64,000 bases of DNA, from contig BQML01000002.1 in assembly GCA_022180565.1 (NCBI GenBank), positions 209,824 to 273,823 of the forward strand, given 5' to 3'. The translations under genes were made by a program, and so were the position numbers. Each line of letters begins with the position of its first letter. Position 1 is the stretch's first letter. Below the pieces are notes generated by a model. The model was not told the origin of the DNA. It did no database searches and saw nothing but the letters and a program-made list of their open reading frames with translations. Of this stretch, positions 55,728 to 62,745 are shown piece after piece. The stretch is from Bacteroidia bacterium. GTDB taxonomy: Bacteria > Bacteroidota > Ignavibacteria > UBA10030.

Positions 55728-57074
55728 ATGGGATCATTGAGAGAGATTATGTGTGTCGCGGTCCTCAGTGGCATCTGTTCGTTCGCGGTGTCTCAGCAGA
55801 TTCCTCAATCTGACAATTTCAATTACACCGCATCATCTACGCTGGCAGGTCAAGGGCAATGGCTTGCCACCGGTACTCCGGGAAATGATGTGACGGTTTC
55901 AAACTTCAGCTTGAATTACACAGGATATCCATCCTCTGGCACTGGACTATCGGGCACCTTCGGCACTGATAGGGCCGGTATTGGATGGGCTTTCCAGCTG
56001 AGTCCAGGACAGGTAACCTCAGGGGCGTTATATTTTTCGATGATGATCTTAGTAGATAGTTCGTCGCAGAACGGGTCAAACATTTTATCGTTTTCCAGCA
56101 CGGAGCAATCTGAACGGGGTGGGCTATTGTGGATCCAGGACGCGGGTGGTAGCGGATGGAAGTTTGGAGTGAGCAAAGTCTCAACATTCGGGGCTGCGGC
56201 TCCTACGTACACATCGTCGGCTTATGCAAAAAATGACACTCACGTTGTTGTCATAAAGTACACATTCAACACTGGTTCTACCATTGATGATGAGGTAAGA
56301 CTGTGGGTTAATCCGGATTTGAGTGGTGCTGAACCAGCCGCGGACGTCGTGAAATCAGACAATGGTATCGGCGACGCCCAGGGATTCAATTACGTTGAAT
56401 TCCTGGAACAGTTGTCCGCAGACTCAACTTTTTATTATGTCGATGGGGTAAGGATTGCCACGACGTGGTCCGAAGCCCCACTTCCCGTTCAGCTCACCAA
56501 CTTTGCCGCTGTAGCCGGTCGTTCCGGTGTTGATCTGACCTGGTCCACGGCGACGGAGGTCAATAATTACGGTTTCGAAATCGAAAGACGGGTAGTTCAA
56601 GGTTCAAGGTTCCAGGTTCAAGGAAATGAAACGTGGACGGTTGTGGGCTTTGTGCGCGGTGCCGGTACGTCCACGGCTCCGCAGGAATACTCGTATTCGG
56701 ATTTCGGTCTGGATCCGGGCCGCTATGCCTATCGCATCAAGCAGATAGATTTCGCAGGAACATACACGTATTACTCTGCGGCAGAGGTCGAGGTAGTCGG
56801 CATGCCGAAGGAGCTGGCGCTCGAGCCAAACTATCCGAATCCATTCAATCCGTCCACGAACATTTCGTTTACGGTTCCGCAGGATGGCCCCGCCGTGCTA
56901 AAGGTCTTCAACATGCTCGGTCAGGAAGTTGCCACCCTGTTCAACGAAGAGGCGGTGGCCGGACGTCTCTATAAGGCGACGTTCGACGCATCATCGTTGC
57001 CGACAGGCGTCTATGTGTCACGCCTTGAGTTTGGCGGACAGGCGGTGATGAGAAAAATGTTGTTCGTCAAGTGA
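55728..57074 (+). CDS. Secreted protein with C-terminal sorting domain
   Basis: 448 residues: signal peptide (MCVAVLSGICSFAVSQQ), a jelly-roll/LamG-like beta domain to about residue 250, a fibronectin-like domain (VDLTWSTATEVNNYGFEIER), and the C-terminal sorting domain NYPNPFNPSTNISFTVPQ ... MRKMLFVK. AAGGAGG precedes the ATG. Inside the fibronectin-like domain a 28-base heptamer array encodes the odd peptide VVQGSRFQVQGN. Lying in the middle of the pilus locus it may be unrelated cargo or a surface partner. Confidence 0.75.
   Translation: MGSLREIMCVAVLSGICSFAVSQQIPQSDNFNYTASSTLAGQGQWLATGTPGNDVTVSNFSLNYTGYPSSGTGLSGTFGTDRAGIGWAFQLSPGQVTSGALYFSMMILVDSSSQNGSNILSFSSTEQSERGGLLWIQDAGGSGWKFGVSKVSTFGAAAPTYTSSAYAKNDTHVVVIKYTFNTGSTIDDEVRLWVNPDLSGAEPAADVVKSDNGIGDAQGFNYVEFLEQLSADSTFYYVDGVRIATTWSEAPLPVQLTNFAAVAGRSGVDLTWSTATEVNNYGFEIERRVVQGSRFQVQGNETWTVVGFVRGAGTSTAPQEYSYSDFGLDPGRYAYRIKQIDFAGTYTYYSAAEVEVVGMPKELALEPNYPNPFNPSTNISFTVPQDGPAVLKVFNMLGQEVATLFNEEAVAGRLYKATFDASSLPTGVYVSRLEFGGQAVMRKMLFVK
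56595..56622 (+). repeat. Heptamer array inside a coding sequence
   Basis: GTTCAAG, GTTCAAG, GTTCCAG, GTTCAAG, four 7-base units in tandem. The phase shifts each unit, so the peptide is V-Q-G-S-R-F-Q-V-Q-G. It falls in a loop between two strands of the fibronectin-like domain. Confidence 0.85.
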
Positions 57075-57148
57075 GTCTTTTTTAATGAAGAACAATCTCG
57101 CCGTTGTTTGGCTGGGCGTAAATAGTAAGAAGCGAGAAAGTGGTTATG

Positions 57149-57178
57149 CAGGCGCGGCGAGAGTCGCGCCTGTTCTTC
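57149..57178 (+). terminator. Terminator after the sorting-domain gene
   Basis: Perfect stem CAGGCGCG (57149-57156) with CGCGCCTG (57165-57172), followed by TTCTTCTG. Confidence 0.65.
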
Positions 57179-57388
57179 TGTAGGGCGTGGTGAATGGGAA
57201 AATGGTGAACGGTGCATGGGTCGTGCTCATTGAGACGGAATCGCGCGATTTGCGCGAATTTTCGCGGTTTTCGAGGTTTTTGACGTACCGAGTTCTCCTT
57301 TTCACACCCTCGCTTTCCTGTCCTTGGTTCTAATTCCTTCAAAATCCCACCAAAAGCCAACCCCATCACATTATCCTCTTTAAGGGAT
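57179..57388. other. Gene-free spacer before pilT
   Basis: No convincing gene in either strand. There is a CGCG-rich segment (GCGCGATTTGCGCG) that can form a small hairpin. Confidence 0.45.
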
Positions 57389-57417
57389 TTGCATTTTCGT
57401 CTGTAGTTTCTTATAAT
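57389..57417 (+). promoter_or_regulatory. Promoter of the pilT-pilM operon
   Basis: TTGCAT (57389-57394), 17-base spacer, TATAAT (57412-57417), 66 bases before the ATG. Confidence 0.7.
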
Positions 57418-57482
57418 CGACGTCATTAGGACGTGTTCCGGGAGTGATCCGGCTCCAGGCTTTTCACGGAATGGAGGAAGTG

Positions 57483-58817
57483 ATGGCAGTACAAGCTCAA
57501 AATCCCGAGGCACAACCGGCCGCCGCAACGAAACCGGCTCAGCCGCACGTTGCCGCACCGGGTGACCAGTCGCCGGTGCTTCAGGAAGCTCGGAAGGTTC
57601 TGAAAGACGCAACCGGCCAACTTCCGAAAACGGTCCTGGGTCTTGAGCGTCAAATGATGATCGGGGACATTCTGGGCAGGATGGATGAGGCGGTAAAGGA
57701 AAAGCTCAGGAATGCCATCAACTATTTCTTAACCAAAATGTTCTCGAACAGTGCGTCGGACATCGACATGGGCGGGTACGGATCACAAGGGTTCGTGTGG
57801 TACCGTGTGTTCGGCAACAAGAAACCCGACCCGACGCTCGGGAAATACACGCCCGACGAGATGAACGTGCTGATCCAGAGCGTGATCGGCGACCGGCAAC
57901 GAAGCTTTCTCTACGAAAACCGGAATCTGGACTTCTCACACATGTTGTATCTGGAATCCGGCGAGTTCCGCCGTTTCCGTGCCGACGCGTATTTCGACCT
58001 CGACCAGCTTGCCCTGAACATGAGGGCTATCAACAATGCCGTCCGTCCGATCAAGAACATGGAGCTCCATCCCAATGTTCTGAAAACGCTGAGCCTTGCG
58101 CATACGAAAGAGGGTCTGTGTCTCGTCACCGGAATCACGGGATCCGGTAAGAGCTCGTCCCTCGACTCGATCATCGATGCGAACAACCACAGCGTGGACG
58201 GGCATATCGTGATCATTGCGTCGCCGATCGAATACGTCCACAAGTCCGACCGCTGCATCATCCGCCACCGAGAGGTGGGGCGAGACGTGCTGTCGTTCAA
58301 GGACGGGGCGGTCCAGGCCCTGCGCCAGGACCCGGACATTATCATGATCGGGGAGCTGCGCGATCCGGAGACAATTCTGACCGCGCTGGAGATCACGGAC
58401 TCGGGCCACAAGGTGTTCTCCACGCTTCATACGGCGTCGGCCGTTGAGAGCATCGACAGGATCATCGGCGAGACGCCGCCGATCGAGCAGGAACGGGTGA
58501 GGAATCGACTCGCCGACACCCTGAGGTGCGTGATTTCCCAGAAGCTTGTTCCGAGCCTTGACGGCAAGCGTGTGCTTGCCAAGGAGATCCTGCTCGGCGT
58601 GCCGTCGGTGCGTGCGGCCATCAAGAACAACAATACCAGCGAAATCTACCAGATGATCTCCGAGGGCGGTGAGCTGGGAATGACGACGATGGAGCAGGAT
58701 TTGAAGAGGCTGTATTTGCAGAAGAAGATTTCGCTCGAGAATGCCATTAACTATTCCAACAACAAGCGCCGCATCCAGCAGCTCCTGCAGGTGCAGGGCG
58801 CGCCTGGAGGGGAGTGA
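57483..58817 (+). CDS. pilT: Type IV pilus retraction-type ATPase (PilT family)
   Basis: 444-residue ATPase. After an Ala/Pro/Gln-rich N-terminal extension come Walker A GITGSGKSSSLDSII, Walker B-like PDIIMIGELRDPETI, the FSTLHTASAVESIDRIIGE box, and PilT markers RLADTLRCVISQKLVPSLDG and AIKNNNTSEIYQMI (AIRNLIRE-like). This favours a retraction ATPase. GGAGGAAGTG precedes the ATG at 57483; GTG 57444 and ATG 57471 are longer alternatives. First gene of the operon pilT-pilMN-pilOP-secretin. Confidence 0.92.
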   Translation: MAVQAQNPEAQPAAATKPAQPHVAAPGDQSPVLQEARKVLKDATGQLPKTVLGLERQMMIGDILGRMDEAVKEKLRNAINYFLTKMFSNSASDIDMGGYGSQGFVWYRVFGNKKPDPTLGKYTPDEMNVLIQSVIGDRQRSFLYENRNLDFSHMLYLESGEFRRFRADAYFDLDQLALNMRAINNAVRPIKNMELHPNVLKTLSLAHTKEGLCLVTGITGSGKSSSLDSIIDANNHSVDGHIVIIASPIEYVHKSDRCIIRHREVGRDVLSFKDGAVQALRQDPDIIMIGELRDPETILTALEITDSGHKVFSTLHTASAVESIDRIIGETPPIEQERVRNRLADTLRCVISQKLVPSLDGKRVLAKEILLGVPSVRAAIKNNNTSEIYQMISEGGELGMTTMEQDLKRLYLQKKISLENAINYSNNKRRIQQLLQVQGAPGGE

Positions 58818-58877
58818 GCAGGGTCGATGAACGGTGTCATCCGGCCATCCCGATCACGATTGAGGATCAAACGCTAA

Positions 58878-60491
58878 ATGGCATACGAGCCCGGCCAGGG
58901 CAAAACAGCGGTCGCGCTGTTTGTCGACGGCCTTGATCTTAAGTACGTTCAGCTTGCCCTGCGCGGAGGTACGGTCGAGCTCAGGGAATTCAAATCCGTT
59001 TCGCTCGTCCAGAAGTTCGAGGAAAAGGCTGTGGCCGCCGGACCCGAAGAAGAAGCGGCAGGGGGCTTCGGCGATCTGGGCGGTGAAACCTTCGCGGCCC
59101 CGCCGCCACCCACCGAGGGCGGCGAAGAGGGCAATACCAACGCCTCCGTTCTCCTGAGTGTCTTGGGCGACATTCCGCCCCAGAAGTACGAGCTTTCCTT
59201 CGCCCTCAGTGAGCCTGCCGTTACCTACCACGAATTCGACTCCGACTTCGGACTGAAGGGTCTGAAGCTCAAGAAACAGCTTGTTTCCGAGCTTGCGGCC
59301 ATGAGAGCCGCGCCCCCGGCCATCGACGCGATCGATACGATTCCGACATCGTCGGGCGGATTGCTGTCCATTACGCGAGAAGACGGTCTCAAGCTGTACG
59401 ACCTGCTGAACGAGATCAAGCCCTTCATCGGCAAGCGTCTGCCGTCGATGCGTCTGATCGACAGCGGGGATGTGGCGCTCATGAACTTTGTGCGGGCAAG
59501 TTATCAGTTGCAGGAGGAGGAGATCACGGTGATCGCGTACGTCGGCAATGAGTTCACGCGCCTGATCTTCATGCAAGGACCCAACTACCTGCACTTCGCC
59601 CCGGTGATCAGCGAAGGATACAACTCGCCGAACATTGAAAACACGCTCTACAGCCGTATCCTCCTCGAGCAAGACAACATAGCCCTAGCCCGTCTGGACC
59701 GCATTCTGCTTGCGGGGGACGGCCACAAGGTGAACCTGCGGGAGGCCCTTGCCCCTCAGTTTGCGAGCGCCGCCGTCGAGTATGTCACTTCAGCCGAGAT
59801 CGATGTCAGCGCTTTTGAGGGCCAGCTTGGTGAAGCACTGTCGGAATATGCGATCCCGATTGCTACGGCGTGGCGCACGCTCCAGCCTGCTCAGCCCGGG
59901 TTTTACGACGTCAATCTGATACCCAACTCGATCATCGAGGAGCAGAAGGCTTTCAAGTTGGCTTGGCACGGGTGGCTTCTGGCGGGTCTGAGCCTCTTCT
60001 CGATCGTGTTTTTCTATACTTCCATCGTGTCCCGCAACCAGGAGATTCGGGCCGCGCAGGAGTTGTTGAGACGGCGGCAAACGGAGTTCCGGGATCTGGA
60101 AGTGTTGAGGCAACAGAGGGATACTCTTGTGGGCGGGATTGCGAGGTTTTCCACGGCCGCATCGGTCTACGATTCCATTGCGCCGGGCGGGGACCGTTGG
60201 AGCAGAATCCTCCATTATCTCTCCAACAGCGTGGACGACCTGAATTCCCTCTGGATCTACGAAATCCAGCAGGATGCCAACAATCCGCGCACGATCACGA
60301 TCAAGGGGCGTTCCATTTACCGAACCAGGATTCCGCGTCTCGCGAGCTTGTTTGAGAAAGCCACCCTGAAGGCTGTGCGCACAACGACGATTCGCGAAAA
60401 GATCGTTTATGAGTTCGATCTTCAGGTGGATCAGATCGATAAAGCGGATTTCCGTCTGCCTCCCAGACCGGCCGCGGGGCAGGGAGGGTGA
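58878..60491 (+). CDS. PilM-PilN fusion-like protein
   Basis: 537 residues. The N-terminal about 350 residues are an actin-like PilM/GspL-type domain (KTAVALFVDGLDLKYVQLAL, DSGDVALMNFVRASYQLQEE, VIAYVGNEFTRLIFMQGPNY, ILLAGDGHKV). It is interrupted by an acidic Pro/Gly-rich insert (about residues 55-80). A PilN-like part follows: DVNLIPNSIIEEQKAF, one transmembrane helix (HGWLLAGLSLFSIVFFYTSI), a coiled coil and a periplasmic ferredoxin-like fold. In classical pilus systems PilM and PilN are separate and bind each other through that INLxP sequence; here both are in one chain, with INLIP-like NLIPN retained. Confidence 0.8.
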   Translation: MAYEPGQGKTAVALFVDGLDLKYVQLALRGGTVELREFKSVSLVQKFEEKAVAAGPEEEAAGGFGDLGGETFAAPPPPTEGGEEGNTNASVLLSVLGDIPPQKYELSFALSEPAVTYHEFDSDFGLKGLKLKKQLVSELAAMRAAPPAIDAIDTIPTSSGGLLSITREDGLKLYDLLNEIKPFIGKRLPSMRLIDSGDVALMNFVRASYQLQEEEITVIAYVGNEFTRLIFMQGPNYLHFAPVISEGYNSPNIENTLYSRILLEQDNIALARLDRILLAGDGHKVNLREALAPQFASAAVEYVTSAEIDVSAFEGQLGEALSEYAIPIATAWRTLQPAQPGFYDVNLIPNSIIEEQKAFKLAWHGWLLAGLSLFSIVFFYTSIVSRNQEIRAAQELLRRRQTEFRDLEVLRQQRDTLVGGIARFSTAASVYDSIAPGGDRWSRILHYLSNSVDDLNSLWIYEIQQDANNPRTITIKGRSIYRTRIPRLASLFEKATLKAVRTTTIREKIVYEFDLQVDQIDKADFRLPPRPAAGQGG

Positions 60492-60494
60492 TGC

Positions 60495-61385
60495 ATGTCG
60501 TTTAAACTCCGCAATACGATTGTTCTCGGTGTTTTTTTCCTCCTCGTTTCGGGAGGCGGTTTCGTCTATTGGTTTTTCATTCAGCCCAAACAGCTCGACA
60601 CCGCGGTGGCGGACATTCGGAGGCTGGAGCGTGAGCTGCAGCAGCTTCCGGACCTGATTGAGCAGGTGAAAAACCTCACGGCGCAGTATCATGATCTCAA
60701 GCGGAAGTATGATTCACGCAGCAAGGAGATTCCGACTTCCGATATCACGTCTCAGACGTATGCCTACATGAGCCGCGGGATCGATCAGGCGGGTTTTTTG
60801 AAGTTCAACATGACGTACACCGGCGCGAGGGAGTTCACGAACTGGGGAATCAACGCGTATCTCCTGCAGGACGGCGAGGCTGAGTTCGACAAGCTCTATA
60901 AGTTCGTTTATTACATGGAGAACGGGAAGCGGTTGTACAAGATTCACGCGTTGAATCTGATCCAGCAGGAAAGGATCGACGAGAAGACGGGCGAGACGAA
61001 GAAGTGGGTGGCGTTTTCCATGGAAGTGCACGCGTACTATTCGAAGATCCCCGAGCTGGCGACCTCGCTGGCGGCAAAATCTCTGGGGATCAGCCGCGCG
61101 CCGTTCAATCCGTTCAATCCTCTGATCCTCCAGACGATTTCGAACACGGCGCCGCCGGGTGTGATCAATGCGGACAATGTTGAAGTCAAGGCGGTTCTCC
61201 CCGGAAAAGCGTTTGTGTTGTTCGGGAATGAGCTTCAGGTGCTGCATCTGGGCGATCGTGTGTGGCGCGGGTATGTGAGCAGGATCGTTCCGCAGGAGAG
61301 CAAGGTGGTCTTCACGCTGGATGAAGGAGGCATCGTTCGCCGCGTGGAGAAACAAATCCAGTTTGGTGAAAAACAGACGAGGTAA
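60495..61385 (+). CDS. PilO-like protein with PilP-like C-terminus
   Basis: 296 residues: cytoplasmic start, one TM (TIVLGVFFLLVSGGGFVYW), coiled coil (RLERELQQLPDLIEQVKNLT), a PilO-type ferredoxin-like periplasmic domain, and a C-terminal beta domain (VEVKAVLPGKAFVLFGNELQ ... GDRVWRGYVSRIVPQESKV) resembling PilP, which docks on the secretin. It starts 3 bases after the PilM-PilN stop and is followed 2 bases later by the secretin. It links inner membrane and outer membrane parts. Confidence 0.7.
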   Translation: MSFKLRNTIVLGVFFLLVSGGGFVYWFFIQPKQLDTAVADIRRLERELQQLPDLIEQVKNLTAQYHDLKRKYDSRSKEIPTSDITSQTYAYMSRGIDQAGFLKFNMTYTGAREFTNWGINAYLLQDGEAEFDKLYKFVYYMENGKRLYKIHALNLIQQERIDEKTGETKKWVAFSMEVHAYYSKIPELATSLAAKSLGISRAPFNPFNPLILQTISNTAPPGVINADNVEVKAVLPGKAFVLFGNELQVLHLGDRVWRGYVSRIVPQESKVVFTLDEGGIVRRVEKQIQFGEKQTR

Positions 61386-61387
61386 GT

Positions 61388-62677
61388 ATGAAGGCACGAT
61401 ACGCGGTTGCGTGGTTCCTGGTTCTGGTGCTGAGCGTTACGGCGGAAGCCCAGGTAAGGGACGAGATGCTCCTGAAACGCGCCGAGCGGGGAAAAGTGGG
61501 CATCGATCCGAACGAGATCGTCTCGTTTAAGAGCGATGTGGATGTTGCCCAGGCACTCGCATCCCTCAGTGAGATGGCGATGAAGTTCACGAAGAAGCCG
61601 ATCGCTTTCGATCCGCAGTACTTCGCGGGGAGAAAGATCGGGGTGGATATCGTGGAGATGCCGTGGCGGACCGCAATGGAGACAATTCTGCGGACGAACG
61701 GTCTCTGGTATCAGGAGCAGGAGGCGTACTTTCAGCTGGTGAGTCCTCAGCAGGGAACGGTTCAGACGGCGACGCCGACGCAAACGACCCCGACCGGTCA
61801 ACAACCGGTGTCCCAGATGCCCCAACAGCCGTTTACTCCCTTGATCCTCGATTCCGCGGCCGCAATTGCCAAGGAACGCGAAGTGACCATCTCGGCGATC
61901 TTTCTGGAAATCAACACCTCGGACCTCCGGGAGTCAGGCATCAGCTTTTCGATTTTCCGCTCAAGTGCGAATGATTTTAATCTTGGCGTTCAGTTTCAGG
62001 GCGAGGGGCTGGTCAGCAGTGACATCTTTGGAATTACGGCAAGCACCGCTCCAGGCCAATTCGAAGTGGATGTCGAGACGGCGCTGAAGATCTTTGAATC
62101 GAATTCGTTGGGCGAGATCATCGCGCGTCCGCAGGTCACCGTGCGGTCGGGCCAGAAAGGGCGCGTGCAGGTGGGTGAGGACTTCTCGGTAAAGCAGAGG
62201 ACCATTTCGGGTGACGTCACGGAGACCTTTGTGAGCACCGGGACGATTCTGGAAGTGACCCCAAAGGTTTTCCGGTACAACGGAATGGATTCTATCGATA
62301 TTACGCTGGCGGTGGAGCGCAGTTCGCTCGTGGACATTGCGACGTCGCGCATCAACAAGACAAAAGCCGAGAGCAAGCTTCTTCTTCTGAACGGCGAGGA
62401 GAACTACGTAGGCGGCCTGTTTCTGAACGAAGAGCAGGTGGTGCGGGAGGGTATTCCGATTCTGAAAGATCTCCCCTGGTGGGTGCTGGGACTCCGCTAC
62501 ATTTTCGGATATGACCGGAACTTTGTGACGAAGAAGGAGCTGATCGTTTTGCTCCGTGCGGAGCTCGTGCCGACGCTGGAGGATCGTGTGACACAGAAGG
62601 CAAAGGACGTGATCGACGAGAGGCTCAAGCAGGGACGGCAAGAAGTGCGCGAGAAGTCGAGGATGGGGAAGAATTGA
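61388..62677 (+). CDS. Short secretin (PilQ/GspD family)
   Basis: Outer-membrane channel of 429 residues, shorter than the usual 600-750. Signal peptide (VAWFLVLVLSVTAEAQ), one STN/N0-like domain (IVEMPWRTAMETILRTNGLW), a Gln/Thr/Pro linker, and the secretin core (ISAIFLEINTSDLRESGISF, EIIARPQVTVRSGQKGRVQV, LFLNEEQVVREGIPILKDLP, WVLGLRYIFG). Only one N-domain is visible, consistent with a compact periplasmic part. The C-terminal tail is charged (RQEVREKSRMGKN). Confidence 0.88.
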   Translation: MKARYAVAWFLVLVLSVTAEAQVRDEMLLKRAERGKVGIDPNEIVSFKSDVDVAQALASLSEMAMKFTKKPIAFDPQYFAGRKIGVDIVEMPWRTAMETILRTNGLWYQEQEAYFQLVSPQQGTVQTATPTQTTPTGQQPVSQMPQQPFTPLILDSAAAIAKEREVTISAIFLEINTSDLRESGISFSIFRSSANDFNLGVQFQGEGLVSSDIFGITASTAPGQFEVDVETALKIFESNSLGEIIARPQVTVRSGQKGRVQVGEDFSVKQRTISGDVTETFVSTGTILEVTPKVFRYNGMDSIDITLAVERSSLVDIATSRINKTKAESKLLLLNGEENYVGGLFLNEEQVVREGIPILKDLPWWVLGLRYIFGYDRNFVTKKELIVLLRAELVPTLEDRVTQKAKDVIDERLKQGRQEVREKSRMGKN

Positions 62678-62745
62678 TTCCGGTCACACGATGGGAAGGC
62701 AAGGTTGAGCATATTGGTCTTTTCTTTACAGAAGGAAGTGCTGGT

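Noticed and set aside
55531..55737. A 68-codon - strand frame in the divergent spacer
   Set aside because: No ribosome site or recognisable protein, and it crosses the promoter and start of the + strand gene.
57082..57612. A 176-codon - strand frame spanning the spacer and the 5' end of pilT
   Set aside because: No family resemblance and it crosses a terminator and the pilT promoter.
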